64,000 bases of DNA from Fictibacillus gelatini DSM 15865. GTDB taxonomy: Bacteria > Bacillota > Bacilli > Bacillales > Fictibacillaceae. Shown here piece by piece: positions 37,686 through 46,945 of the stretch; within the stretch, counting starts at the first letter, position 1; every line of letters starts with the position of its first letter. Both the position numbers and the translations under genes were made by a program. Where the stretch lies: the NCBI RefSeq assembly GCF_000430745.1, contig NZ_AUMP01000004.1, forward strand, positions 123,560 to 187,559, in the 5' to 3' direction. The notes beneath the pieces are model-generated. The model did no database searches, had not been told where the DNA came from, and saw only the letters and a list, made by a program, of their open reading frames with translations.

Positions 37686-38243
37686 TTATTTCATGACTTG
37701 CATTTCGTGAAATGGCCAAAACCGTAAGTTAACTTCTCCAACAACTTGTTTCATATCGACAAAACCGATAATCCGGCTGTCTTCACTTTTTTGGCGATTA
37801 TCACCCATTACGAACAATTTTCCTTGTGGAACGACTTTCTGTCCTGTGACTTCTTCCAGCGTAAAATCTTCAGTAAGTTTTCCTGGAGCCGCTTCTTTCT
37901 TATATTTATCGAGATAAGGTTCAGCTATTTTTTTGCCGTTTACATAAAGCTGGTCATTTTTATATGCAATATGGTCACCGGGGAGGCCGATGATCCGCTT
38001 AATATAATCTTCCTTCGGGGTGGCATGGAAAACGATGACGTCAAACCGTTCAGGCTTACTAATATCGTAACTGATTTTGTTTATAATTAACCGATTGCCG
38101 TCCTGAATCGTTGGCATCATGGACTCCCCATAAACGATATATTGCTGAAATAAAAAACTTTTAATTAAAAACGCAATCACAAGGGCAACAGCGATCGCTT
38201 TGATCCAATCCCATAAACTGCTGCTTTTTTTCTTCTCTCCCAT
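37686..38243 (-). CDS. lepB: Signal peptidase I
   Basis: A 185-residue type I signal peptidase with a single N-terminal membrane anchor (about residues 13-32), the short Gram-positive form. The catalytic serine is S41 in YGESMMPT and the general-base lysine is K82 in YIKRIIGLPGD; box E is MGDNRQKSEDSR. It removes signal peptides outside the membrane. Bacillus has several paralogues (SipS/T/U/V/W); it is not of the ER-type SipW class. Confidence 0.96.
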   Translation of the reverse strand: MGEKKKSSSLWDWIKAIAVALVIAFLIKSFLFQQYIVYGESMMPTIQDGNRLIINKISYDISKPERFDVIVFHATPKEDYIKRIIGLPGDHIAYKNDQLYVNGKKIAEPYLDKYKKEAAPGKLTEDFTLEEVTGQKVVPQGKLFVMGDNRQKSEDSRIIGFVDMKQVVGEVNLRFWPFHEMQVMK

Positions 38244-38432
38244 AGCTCACTTTCCTTTCAAACAGGAAACCCAATTGTTTTGTTCATTTTCATTATTGTA
38301 GGTTTTATACATTTTTAAACACGCAAATATACTATCACTGTACCATTATTTAAAGAAAAAATACAAGTTTGGGCACTTTCAAAAAGGCTTCTAACATTAT
38401 CACATGACCTGGAAATATCCCTCTATCATGTG

Positions 38433-38461
38433 AAAAGCGCAACCTAAAAGGTTGCGCTTTT
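38433..38461 (-). terminator. prkA terminator
   Basis: AAAAGCGCAACC and GGTTGCGCTTTT around a 5-nt loop. Confidence 0.92.
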
Positions 38462-38466
38462 CTAAT

Positions 38467-40362
38467 TTATCGATTAAGCAAGCTTCCTACATAACGTAAC
38501 AGCTCATTAGCTGAGGTCGTCGTGTAGCCATGCTCATCCACAAGCCTCGCGATAACTTCGTTTACTTTTTTCAATTGGGCTTCATCCGGTGTTTTCGTTG
38601 ATGTTGTGATTTTTACAACGTCTTTTAAATCAGCAAACAATTTTTTTTGAATTGCTTCGCGGAGCCGTTCATGCGAATTATAATCGAACTTCTTCCCTTT
38701 TCTCGCATAGGCGGAAATGCGGATGAGAATTTCTTCCCTGAACGCTTTTTTCGCATTTTCCGAAATACCGATTTGCTCTTCTATGGAGCGCATAAGTTTT
38801 TCATCCGGGCTCATTTCTTCTCCTGTTAACGGGTCGCGCAGCTTGTTTTTATTGCAATATGCTTCCACATTGTCCAGATAGTTATCCATCAATGTTTTTG
38901 CAGACTCTTCATACGAATACACAAATGCTTTTTGAACTTCTTTTTTCGCAATTTCATCGTATTCCTTGCGGGCAATAGAAATAAAATTAATATATCGTTC
39001 TTTATCTTCCTTTGTAATCGATGCATGATGGTCTAAACCGTCTTTTAATGAGCGAAGAACATCGAGTGCGTTGATCGATGGTATTTCTTTACGAATAATA
39101 GCGGACGAAATTCGATTGATGACGTAGCGGGGATCAATTCCGCTCATTCCTTCATCCGGGAATTCTTTCTTTAATTCTTCAAGATCGGCATGATTGTATC
39201 CTTCAACAATTTCGCCATCATATAAGCGCATTTTCTTCACAAGGTCCATGCCTTGCTTCTTTGAGTCTTTCAAACGGGTCATAACCGAAAATATAGCCGC
39301 CACTCTTAAAGCATGCGGAGCGATATGAACGTGGGCCATATCACTGGCTTTAATCATTTTTTCGTAAATGCGTTCTTCTTCTGAAACACGTAAATTATAC
39401 GGAATGGCCATGACGATAATTCTTGAATGAAGAGCTTCATTTTTCTTATTAGCAATGAACGAACGATACTCTGCTTCATTGGTATGGGCAACGATTAATT
39501 CATCCGCGCTAATGAGCGCAAAACGTCCCGCCTTAAAGTTACCTTCTTGCGTAAGGGATAATAAATGCCATAAAAATTTCTCGTCGCATTTCAACATCTC
39601 CTGGAATTCCATCATTCCGCGGTTCGCCTTGTTTAATTCGCCATCAAACCGATACGCCCGCGGATCCGATTCTGACCCGTACTCCGCGATTGTCGAAAAG
39701 TCAATACTGCCTGTTAAATCGGCAATATCTTGCGATTTCGGATCAGATGGGCTAAATGTACCGATCCCTGTCCGCTTATCTTCGGAAAAGAAAATTCGTT
39801 CGACTAACACGTCTTCGATCCGATTATCATATTCTTGCTCTAATCGCATTGTATTTAATGGCGATAGGCTTCCTTCGATTCGAATTCCGTATTCTTTATA
39901 AAAATCTTCCCGCAAATGATGAGGAATTAAATGAAGCGGATCTTCATGCATCGGGCAGCCTTTAATGGCATAAACGGCGCCCTTTTCCGTTTTCGTATAT
40001 TGTTCCAACCCTCTTTTCAAAAGCGTGACAATCGTTGATTTTCCCCCGGATACTGGACCCATTAGCAATAAAATACGTTTCCTGACATCAAGCCTTTTCG
40101 CAGCAGGATGAAAATATTCCTCAACGAGACGCTCAATGGCGTCCTCTAGCCCAAAAATCTCATTGCTGAAAAATTTATACACTTTCTGGCCATTTTCTTC
40201 CTCAATTCCGGCATCTTTTAACATATTATAGACTCTGGAATGAGCGGATTGGGCAACATAAGGACGTTCTTTTAAAATCTCAAGGTATTCTGCGAAGGTA
40301 CCTTCCCAGGCAAGACGTCTTTCCTCTTCACGGTGCATTTGGATTTTGCGTAAAATATCCAT
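38467..40362 (-). CDS. prkA: PrkA AAA+ serine protein kinase
   Basis: A 631-residue PrkA protein (same size as in B. subtilis). The N-terminal AAA domain has Walker A MGPVSGGKST (residues 101-110); the C-terminal part carries the kinase-like PrkA domain (KKVNEVIARLVDEHGYTT at the end). Involved in sporulation control in B. subtilis; its enterobacterial homologue YeaG is a stress kinase. Start ATG 40362 behind AAGGGGG. A 7+7 bp inverted repeat (ATTGGTG, CACCAAT) lies at 40383-40399 in the leader. Confidence 0.97.
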   Translation of the reverse strand: MDILRKIQMHREEERRLAWEGTFAEYLEILKERPYVAQSAHSRVYNMLKDAGIEEENGQKVYKFFSNEIFGLEDAIERLVEEYFHPAAKRLDVRKRILLLMGPVSGGKSTIVTLLKRGLEQYTKTEKGAVYAIKGCPMHEDPLHLIPHHLREDFYKEYGIRIEGSLSPLNTMRLEQEYDNRIEDVLVERIFFSEDKRTGIGTFSPSDPKSQDIADLTGSIDFSTIAEYGSESDPRAYRFDGELNKANRGMMEFQEMLKCDEKFLWHLLSLTQEGNFKAGRFALISADELIVAHTNEAEYRSFIANKKNEALHSRIIVMAIPYNLRVSEEERIYEKMIKASDMAHVHIAPHALRVAAIFSVMTRLKDSKKQGMDLVKKMRLYDGEIVEGYNHADLEELKKEFPDEGMSGIDPRYVINRISSAIIRKEIPSINALDVLRSLKDGLDHHASITKEDKERYINFISIARKEYDEIAKKEVQKAFVYSYEESAKTLMDNYLDNVEAYCNKNKLRDPLTGEEMSPDEKLMRSIEEQIGISENAKKAFREEILIRISAYARKGKKFDYNSHERLREAIQKKLFADLKDVVKITTSTKTPDEAQLKKVNEVIARLVDEHGYTTTSANELLRYVGSLLNR

Positions 40363-40497
40363 AAGTACCCCCTTGCGTAATATTGGTGGTTCACCAATGT
40401 GTTAATCTACTTTATGCGAGGATGTCCTTAATCATTCGATGTCTTTACGATTTTTCCTTGGAATAAATTCAAAAAATAGAGAATTGTTAATCCTCCA

Positions 40498-40526
40498 TTC
40501 ACAGCGTCCTTTTTTTCGACTATAAT
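40498..40526 (+). promoter_or_regulatory. Promoter of the 29-aa peptide gene
   Basis: TTCACA, 17-nt spacer, TATAAT. It precedes the small membrane peptide gene by about 40 nt. Confidence 0.6.
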
Positions 40527-40568
40527 TAAGCTAGAGATGGCCATACTATTTTTAAAGGAGGAGTAACG

Positions 40569-40658
40569 ATGAGCTTTATCCTCATTTTAATTGTCATGTT
40601 AGCGTTTTTAACGGCTATTTTTACCGCGGGGTACAACGACCGCCCTGGAACAAAATAA
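40569..40658 (+). CDS. Small membrane peptide (29 aa)
   Basis: ATG 40569 lies 7 nt after AAAGGAGGAG, downstream of a good promoter and upstream of a strong terminator, so it is very probably expressed. One membrane helix (MSFILILIVMLAFLTAIFTA) followed by a short polar tail YNDRPGTK. Resembles the many tiny single-helix proteins of Bacillus, some sporulation-linked. Function unknown. Confidence 0.75.
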   Translation: MSFILILIVMLAFLTAIFTAGYNDRPGTK

Positions 40659-40672
40659 TACACGCTACATAC

Positions 40673-40714
40673 AAAAACCGAAGTTGATCTCGAAAGATCC
40701 ACTTCGGTTTTTAA
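40673..40714. terminator. Bidirectional terminator between the 29-aa gene and trmL
   Basis: AACCGAAGT-GATCT and AGATC-ACTTCGGTT form a long stem with a CGAA tetraloop and flanking A/T runs. Confidence 0.9.
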
Positions 40715-40717
40715 CTT

Positions 40718-41191
40718 TTAGATTAATTTAGGAAAATTTTGCTGCCTTAGTGCTTCATAAATTAAAATCGCAGCCGTATTGGATAAATTTAATGAGCGAA
40801 TATTTTCGTTCATTGGTATGCGCAAACATCGCTCTTCATTTGCAAGACGCAGTTCTTCAGGCAACCCCGTCGTCTCTTTTCCAAAAACAAAAAAATAGTC
40901 AAGCTCAAGATCAGAATAATTAAAATCACTGTACGTGTTTGTACCAAATTTTGTTATATAAAAAAATTGGCCTTCTGGATAGGCAGTGAAAAAGTCCTCC
41001 AATGAGTCATAGTAATGGATATCTACGTGCTCCCAATAATCTAAGCCTGCCCGCTTTAATTGTTTATCATCCGTTGAAAAGCCGAGCGGCCTGATTAAAT
41101 GTAATGATGTTCCAGTTCCGGCACAAGTTCTCGCAATATTTCCTGTATTAGCTGGAATTTGTGGTTGGTAAAGTACAACATGTAAAGCCAA
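40718..41191 (-). CDS. trmL: tRNA (cytidine(34)-2'-O)-methyltransferase
   Basis: A 157-residue SPOUT methyltransferase (TrmL/CspR) that methylates the wobble base of certain tRNA-Leu. N-terminus [20 protein letters not shown], motif 2 [13 protein letters not shown], and motif 3 [20 protein letters not shown] forming the knot. Starts with TTG at 41191, 6 nt after AGAGGTGAG. Confidence 0.96.
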   Translation of the reverse strand: MALHVVLYQPQIPANTGNIARTCAGTGTSLHLIRPLGFSTDDKQLKRAGLDYWEHVDIHYYDSLEDFFTAYPEGQFFYITKFGTNTYSDFNYSDLELDYFFVFGKETTGLPEELRLANEERCLRIPMNENIRSLNLSNTAAILIYEALRQQNFPKLI

Positions 41192-41283
41192 AAAAGCTCA
41201 CCTCTAATGTTTCCTTATTTCTCTTCTTACCAAACATTATAACACTTTTTTAAAAGATATAGCCTGGAAGAATGTTTGTCTTC

Positions 41284-42174
41284 TTAAGAAGATGAAACAA
41301 TGCGGAAAAACTTATATTTAATATTTTCCGTATAAGCCGTTGAATCCTCATATCCCCAATATCTCATCCGGCTGTTTGTCGTATGGGCGTTGACAAGCGG
41401 CTCACCGACACTGTCTTTTCCTACTACAATCGTCGTATGGTCCCAGCGGCCATCCCCTTCAAAATCATAACAAATCACATCTCCGGGCATTAATTGATGG
41501 GCTGAAGAAACTTCTTGCGCCCTTAAGCCTGACCTGGATCCGCTTAAATGCCAGCGAAACGCATTAGCGACCGTCCAGCTAAAACTCCAGTTGTTTTGCC
41601 GAAACCACCATCCTTTTGTTCGAATCGTATGATCGGTCATGGGAATTCCTCCAGCATACAAGCATTGGGAAATATAATTCGTACAATCGACATCAAATGC
41701 TTTATATGCAGGATTAAATGTATTCCACCATCGCTCAGCATACTTAACAGCCTCCAGCCGATTATATTCGAATTTCCGGTTAAAGGCAGGATCTATTTCC
41801 CGATCAATTTTAACCGTTTCTGACGGCTTTCCTTCAGGCGTTATCATCTCATCTGACACCATTACATCATCTATAAAAGTTGCCCTTCTCTCTTGCAATT
41901 GCTCTTCAATATAAAAATCAAAACCTTGCCGAATTAAATAACTGTAATGGACTAAATAATCGATCTGTTTCGTTTTTTCGATTGTTTGTTCCCTTAATAC
42001 CCTTGCCTGAACGTTATTGTTTACAATATTCGCTTTCCGTTCTTCAAGCATTAGCTTTTTCCGCAAAAAACTTTCCCGCTCTCCTTCTTGTAAATAGCCT
42101 TCATGCGGTGTATCGGTATGAACCATCCATTCCGTTTGTCTTTGGATGTACTCTTTCAAATCATCAAACCACAT
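41284..42174 (-). CDS. yhbB: Amidase_6-domain protein YhbB
   Basis: A 296-residue protein with a C-terminal papain-like Amidase_6 domain: nucleophile Cys in FDVDCTNYISQCLYAGG, His in DHTTIVVG and a downstream Asn/Asp region (VNAHTTNSRMRYW). The N-terminal half (about 30-130) is charged and helical. B. subtilis YhbB sits near queG (YhbA), yhbH and prkA, as here; a role in spore envelope or cell-wall remodelling is inferred. No signal peptide. Start ATG 42174. Confidence 0.88.
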   Translation of the reverse strand: MWFDDLKEYIQRQTEWMVHTDTPHEGYLQEGERESFLRKKLMLEERKANIVNNNVQARVLREQTIEKTKQIDYLVHYSYLIRQGFDFYIEEQLQERRATFIDDVMVSDEMITPEGKPSETVKIDREIDPAFNRKFEYNRLEAVKYAERWWNTFNPAYKAFDVDCTNYISQCLYAGGIPMTDHTIRTKGWWFRQNNWSFSWTVANAFRWHLSGSRSGLRAQEVSSAHQLMPGDVICYDFEGDGRWDHTTIVVGKDSVGEPLVNAHTTNSRMRYWGYEDSTAYTENIKYKFFRIVSSS

Positions 42175-42227
42175 AGTAAATTCCCCCGTCTATCATTGGT
42201 CATAATACAAACATATGTAAACGGGCA

Positions 42228-42257
42228 ATAAAAAAAGAACCGTCGATTACGGCTCTT
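42228..42257 (-). terminator. ogt terminator
   Basis: Minus strand AAGAGCCGT and ACGGTTCTT with a 5-nt loop, followed by seven T; the stem overlaps the stop codon. Confidence 0.8.
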
Positions 42258-42792
42258 ACGATGTTTTTTGATTTGATTTTCGTTCAATATTTAATAAAAT
42301 TTCTTTTTTATCAAGTCCACCGCCATACCCAACGAGTGCGCCATTGCTTCCGATAACGCGATGGCATGGGATGACAATTGGGACAGGATTCTGGTTATTT
42401 GCGCTTCCTACCGCTCTTACCGCTTTTGGCGCACCGATGGCCTGAGCAATTTCTTTATAAGAACATGTTGTACCATAAGGAATTTTCCTTAATTGGTCCC
42501 AAACCTTTAACTGAAACGGGGTTCCAAACAAATCTAATGGAATATCGAAAGTTTCTAATGCTCCTGAAAAATAGCCCTCAATCTGCTCGATGACGGAGCG
42601 TAAACGATTGCCATCATGAATTAGTTCTCCTTTTAAATAATGTTTAGCCATCCATGATTCAAGCGAAGGCAAGTTTTCGTCTAATGTTCCAAACTCAATG
42701 CAGCAAACGCCGTTTTCCGTGGCCACAATCGTTAAAGGACCAATTAAGCTTTCCATTTCCTCATAATAGAGTAATGTCTTAATATTACACAT
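42256..42792 (-). CDS. ogt: Methylated-DNA-protein-cysteine methyltransferase
   Basis: A 178-residue suicide repair protein that removes the alkyl group from O6-alkylguanine. Active-site Cys143 in IPCHRVIGSNG; helix-turn-helix IPYGTTCSYKEIAQAIG; C-terminal GALVGYGGGLDKKEILL. Starts ATG 42792 behind GAAGGGAT. Not fused to an Ada regulator domain. Confidence 0.96.
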   Translation of the reverse strand: MCNIKTLLYYEEMESLIGPLTIVATENGVCCIEFGTLDENLPSLESWMAKHYLKGELIHDGNRLRSVIEQIEGYFSGALETFDIPLDLFGTPFQLKVWDQLRKIPYGTTCSYKEIAQAIGAPKAVRAVGSANNQNPVPIVIPCHRVIGSNGALVGYGGGLDKKEILLNIERKSNQKTS

Positions 42793-42897
42793 AAAAATCC
42801 CTTCTTTAGCTCAGGTTAAAATTTCTTTTGCTTAAAGTCACCTTTAATTTTTTTCCTTAATCTCTATAGTAACGAACTTACACCGTCAATGCGATGA

Positions 42898-44040
42898 TTA
42901 TATTTCGCCTTTTTTCAACATTATTAAACCTTTTTCGATTTCTTTCTGTACATTTGTGTCCATTTCTTTCTTTTTCGCTTCAATTAATTGTTCTTTGATT
43001 CCTTCCCCCCCAATTTTACCTAGAGCCCATGCTGCTGTTCCCCGGATGACAGGACGAGGGTCTTCTTTCATCAAGTAAATTAGATCTTCATTTGCAGAGC
43101 CCTCTTTGAAATGTGCCAGAGCAATAATCGCATTACGCTGAATCGGTTTTTTTCCTCGCCAGGAACCGGAGATCTGTCCGAACTTTTCTTTGAACTCCTT
43201 ATTGCTCATCCGAAGAAGAGGTTTTAATAGCGGCTTTGCCAATTCAGGATCAGGTTCCATTTCCGGGTGAAGGTGAAAATCCTTGCCTTTATTCTTTGGA
43301 CAGACTGTTTGGCATGTATCACAACCATATAGGCGGTTTCCGATTTTGTTTCGATATTCATCCGGGAGAAAATCCTTTGTTTGTGTTAAAAATGCAATAC
43401 ATTTATTCGAGTCAAGCTGCCCGCCTTGAACAAGCGCACCTGTCGGACAGGCTTCCACACATTTATTGCACGTTCCGCACTGATCAACGGCAGGAACATC
43501 CGGAGGAAGGGAAAGATTCGTGAGCAATTCTCCTAGATAAACGTAGGAACCAAACTCAGGTGTAATAATGGCACAATTCTTCCCGCTCCATCCAATACCG
43601 GCGCGTTCAGCTACTGCCCGATCAGATAATTCGCCCGTATCAACCATCGATTTCACTTTCGCTTCCGGGTATTTTTGAATGATAAAAGCCTCTAAGAGAC
43701 TGAGCTTTTCCCTTAAAATATAATGATAATCCTTTCCCCAGGAAGCCTTGCAAAAGACTCCTCTTCTCGCACCTTTTATACTTTTAGGAGGATTTTTTAT
43801 TTTTGAAGGGTACGCTAGCGCAATTGAAATAATCGAGGCGGCACCGTCTAAAAGCAGCTGTGGATTCGTTCGCTTTTCAATATCGCTTTCTTCAAATCCT
43901 GATTGGTATCCAAGGTCTTGCTGAATTTTAAGCCGCTCTTTCAACTCATGAAAAACATCGGCAGAAGCAAAACCAATTTTGTCGATGCCAATTTCTTTAC
44001 TATATGCAATAATTTCTTCTTTCAACTGGGCTCCTGTCAT
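42898..44040 (-). CDS. queG: Epoxyqueuosine reductase
   Basis: A 380-residue cobalamin- and iron-sulfur-dependent enzyme of the last step of queuosine-tRNA synthesis (B. subtilis YhbA, 386). Two [4Fe-4S] clusters: CGTCNKCVEACPTG (about residue 185) and CDTCQTVCPKN (about 240). Proton-donor region DTGELSDRAVAERAGIG. The C-terminus adds HEAT-like repeats (RPVIRGTAAWALGKIG). Start ATG 44040 behind AAAGGAGG. Confidence 0.97.
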   Translation of the reverse strand: MTGAQLKEEIIAYSKEIGIDKIGFASADVFHELKERLKIQQDLGYQSGFEESDIEKRTNPQLLLDGAASIISIALAYPSKIKNPPKSIKGARRGVFCKASWGKDYHYILREKLSLLEAFIIQKYPEAKVKSMVDTGELSDRAVAERAGIGWSGKNCAIITPEFGSYVYLGELLTNLSLPPDVPAVDQCGTCNKCVEACPTGALVQGGQLDSNKCIAFLTQTKDFLPDEYRNKIGNRLYGCDTCQTVCPKNKGKDFHLHPEMEPDPELAKPLLKPLLRMSNKEFKEKFGQISGSWRGKKPIQRNAIIALAHFKEGSANEDLIYLMKEDPRPVIRGTAAWALGKIGGEGIKEQLIEAKKKEMDTNVQKEIEKGLIMLKKGEI

Positions 44041-44129
44041 CTTAAGATCCTCCTTTCATATAAAAGTAAATAAACTATAGATTTATGTTAAAATATATAC
44101 TAACATTTCACATTTGAGGTGAATTAGTA

Positions 44130-44786
44130 ATGGTCGTAATTTCTGATGAAATAAAAGCACGTATACCTGATTTCAAATTGGGAGTGATTCAGTATAATGA
44201 TATCGTGATTGGAGACTCCCCGCAAATGTTTAAAGGGAGATTCCAATTATTCCTAGAATCTTTAAAACTAGAAAGCCAATCGGTGCAAGACCATGATTCA
44301 GTTAGAGAATGGAGAGCCATATTTAAAACGTTAGGCATCGATCCTTCCCGATATCGTCCCTCTTCCGAAGCCCTCCTGAGAAGAGCATATGGTGGCAAAG
44401 GGATCGGCTTTGTGAATTCTGCTGTCGATATCAACAACTTCTTTTCTTTAGAATATGGGATCCCTTTAGGCATATATAACGCCGGGAACATTTTCGGCGA
44501 TATTGAAATACGGTTGGGAAAGGCTAATGATGAATACGAAGGGTTAAACGGCCGTTTAATGAATATGAATGGAAAACTACTTTCTTCGGACAGCTGCGGT
44601 GCTTTTGGCAGCCCAATAGTTGACTCGAAACGGACAATGATCAATGATTTGACATCGTCCGCGGTTCATCTTGTTTATGTTCGCCCTTCGATGAATGAAG
44701 ATGAAGCGAAAAAATTGGTTCAAGCCATCGAAAAAATGTTTATTCAAATTCATGGCGGCCATTCTGAATCGTATATTGTCAAATAA
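44130..44786 (+). CDS. B3/B4 tRNA-binding-domain protein
   Basis: A 218-residue free-standing B3/B4 domain, the fold that in phenylalanyl-tRNA synthetase beta subunit does editing. Signatures: WRAIFKTLGIDPSRYRPSSEALLRR and PLGIYNAGNIFGDIEIRLG. Such proteins may edit mischarged tRNA or amino acids, but the substrate of this family is not established. Start ATG 44130 behind TGAGGTG. Divergent from queG. Confidence 0.88.
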   Translation: MVVISDEIKARIPDFKLGVIQYNDIVIGDSPQMFKGRFQLFLESLKLESQSVQDHDSVREWRAIFKTLGIDPSRYRPSSEALLRRAYGGKGIGFVNSAVDINNFFSLEYGIPLGIYNAGNIFGDIEIRLGKANDEYEGLNGRLMNMNGKLLSSDSCGAFGSPIVDSKRTMINDLTSSAVHLVYVRPSMNEDEAKKLVQAIEKMFIQIHGGHSESYIVK

Positions 44787-44823
44787 AAAAGTGCAGGGCT
44801 TCATGTCAAACGAAGCCCTGCAC
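44785..44823 (-). terminator. yerD terminator
   Basis: GTGCAGGGCTTC and GAAGCCCTGCAC are exact complements around a 9-nt loop; on the minus strand TTTTTTATT follows. Confidence 0.9.
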
Positions 44824-44888
44824 TAAAACCTACAATACCTTGTTTTTATTATAGTCCCATTTTTCATAAATATAACTATTATTTTTAT

Positions 44889-46484
44889 TTATGTTTTCAC
44901 CGTTTTGCTTAATTGATTACTATCGTCAACCGAGTACACTTTTCCTTTTTTATCTTTGTAAATGATGTGCTTTTTTTCAAATTTGGTAGGAGAATCGATC
45001 CCGCAAGCGGCTGCCAAATTAAATAACCCTGATCGTAGCGATATAACATAATTGCATGTTCGGTATAACTTTTCTTCAATACTCAATGCCTTTTGCAATT
45101 TCGGATGGGTTGTCGCCACCCCAACCGGGCAGTTATTCGTATGGCATTGAAGCGACATAATACAGCCCACAGAAATCATAAATCCCCTCGCAACATTTAC
45201 TAAATCAGCTCCCATCGCAAGCGCGACTGCAATCCGGTCAGGGGTAACCAGTTTACCAGACGCAATAAGTTTGACCCGATCACGGATTTCATATTTCCTC
45301 AATAATTCATCGACAATAAGTAAAGCGGATTTAATGGGAAGACCAGCGGAATCAGCCAGTTCTTGATAGGTTGCCCCTGTTCCTCCTTCACCGCCATCCA
45401 CTGTAATGAAGTCGGGTCCTTTGCCACTATTGGCCATAATAGCGATCATGTTCTCTAACGAATCAATATCACCGACAACGATTTTAATTCCTACAGGCTT
45501 TCCTCCGACATCCCTTAGCCTTTCAATGAAGTCAAACATTGTTTCAGGACTATCAAATTCATTAAAGCGGTTTGGACTGTCTACCGTTTTCCACGGTTCA
45601 ATATTCCGCATTTCAGCAATTTCCGGCGTTACTTTTTCACCATCAACATGCCCGCCTCTCGTTTTTGCCCCTTGAGCTAATTTCAGCTCAAACGCCTTCA
45701 CCTGTTCAATTTCACTTTTAAGCTTAAATTCTTCCCACGAAAACTGGCCGTCCTTTGTCCGAACACCAAAAAGCCCTGGCCCAATTTGCATGATAATATC
45801 GACTCCGCCTTTTAAATGGTATTTCGATAAACCGCCTTCGCCTGTATTCATCCATGTTCCACCGGCTAAACCAAGTCCCCTCGATAAAGCGGTAATCGCC
45901 CTGTCCCCGAGGGCGCCAAAGCTCATGGCGGATTGACCAACTAACCCTTTCAGCTTAAAGGGATACTTACATGTCTGTTCGCCGATGATGATCGCCTCGT
46001 CATCCGTCAAATAATAGGGGTCTACCTCTACATCTATCCGGTGCTCTTTTCGTTTAAATAAATTTTCATTATCAATTTTGTACACTTTTGTTTTTATTTT
46101 TTGGCCGTTATCGATTTTCAACTCTTTCCGCTGTTTTGGAAATAACGTATTTCGGATAAAATAGCCTTCTTCTTCAAAATCTCTCATTGACCCAAAGCCA
46201 ATCATTCGTTCATTGTATTTTCCAGCCTTTACGATATGCTGATAGTCATTTCGCGAAAAAGGTTTTCCTTCGTTATCATTGTTATATAAATATTGTCGTA
46301 GTTCAGGGCCGATTTTCTCAACAATGTACCTTATCTTCCCGAGAACAGGAAAATTTCTTAGCACGGAATGCTCTTCTTGTCTTGAATCTACGTAATACAT
46401 CCATAAAATAAATCCAGCTGGAATAAAAATAACGAGAGCTAAAATGACAATTACGCTAATGACAAGATACCCTGTAACAGTCAT
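44889..46484 (-). CDS. yerD: FMN-binding glutamate synthase-family protein
   Basis: A 531-residue membrane-anchored protein (helix at about 4-30) with a GltB-like FMN domain: SAMSFGALGDRAITALSRG, GGEGGTGATYQELADSAG, ARGFMISVGCIMSLQCHTNNCP with its iron-sulfur-like cysteines. It lacks the glutamine amidotransferase domain of true glutamate synthase. Like B. subtilis YerD; probably an alpha-subunit-like oxidoreductase of unknown substrate. Start ATG 46484 behind GAAGGAGG. Last host gene before the integrated element. Confidence 0.93.
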   Translation of the reverse strand: MTVTGYLVISVIVILALVIFIPAGFILWMYYVDSRQEEHSVLRNFPVLGKIRYIVEKIGPELRQYLYNNDNEGKPFSRNDYQHIVKAGKYNERMIGFGSMRDFEEEGYFIRNTLFPKQRKELKIDNGQKIKTKVYKIDNENLFKRKEHRIDVEVDPYYLTDDEAIIIGEQTCKYPFKLKGLVGQSAMSFGALGDRAITALSRGLGLAGGTWMNTGEGGLSKYHLKGGVDIIMQIGPGLFGVRTKDGQFSWEEFKLKSEIEQVKAFELKLAQGAKTRGGHVDGEKVTPEIAEMRNIEPWKTVDSPNRFNEFDSPETMFDFIERLRDVGGKPVGIKIVVGDIDSLENMIAIMANSGKGPDFITVDGGEGGTGATYQELADSAGLPIKSALLIVDELLRKYEIRDRVKLIASGKLVTPDRIAVALAMGADLVNVARGFMISVGCIMSLQCHTNNCPVGVATTHPKLQKALSIEEKLYRTCNYVISLRSGLFNLAAACGIDSPTKFEKKHIIYKDKKGKVYSVDDSNQLSKTVKT

Positions 46485-46626
46485 AACATGCCTCCTTCAA
46501 TTTTCGAACGATATTCAAAAAGCTATTGTTCCACCCTATGTAAAAACTTTTTTACTAGACCTGCTTGTTTTTAAAAGATCCGCACTTACTATTCAATGCC
46601 CTAAATTAAAGGAAGCAAAACATGGG

Positions 46627-46667
46627 TAAAATAAAAAAGACCCTCAACGATCTCGTCAAAGGTCTTT
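46627..46667 (-). terminator. Original terminator of the tRNA operon, cut off by the element
   Basis: Minus strand AAAGACC and GGTCTTT arms with a 17-nt loop, followed by TTTATTTT. It now follows the tRNA-Leu 3' fragment at 46673. Confidence 0.7.
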
Positions 46668-46672
46668 GGTCC

Positions 46673-46739
46673 TATGTAAATGGTACCAGTGGTGGGAGTC
46701 GAACCCACACTCCCGAAGGAACACGATTTTGAATCGTGC
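46673..46739. repeat. Left attachment site: duplicated 3' part of tRNA-Leu(CAA)
   Basis: 60 bp identical to 62200-62259, then one mismatch (46733 A; 62260 G) and six more matching bases. It holds the tRNA-Leu 3' end from the anticodon loop to CCA (minus strand), but not the 5' half. The standard scar of a tyrosine-recombinase element in a tRNA gene. Confidence 0.95.
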
Positions 46740-46895
46740 CGAAAAAGATTACCGTTTACTATACGTTCGGAGATACGAGATATCAACGCTTGTTCGTTTT
46801 CGATGTTCCTAGCGTCGATTCATTGCGTACGATTGTCCGAAATTGCGTTTGTCGTTATTATACCGATTATTTTCTTTATACGCAATTATAAAAAA

Positions 46896-46921
46896 CTAAA
46901 AAAACTACCTTATGCTGGTAG
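46896..46921 (-). terminator. Terminator of the toxin-antitoxin operon
   Basis: Minus strand CTACC and GGTAG around a 7-nt loop, followed by seven T. Confidence 0.75.
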
Positions 46922-46945
46922 CTCGGGTTAATTATATAAGCATTT

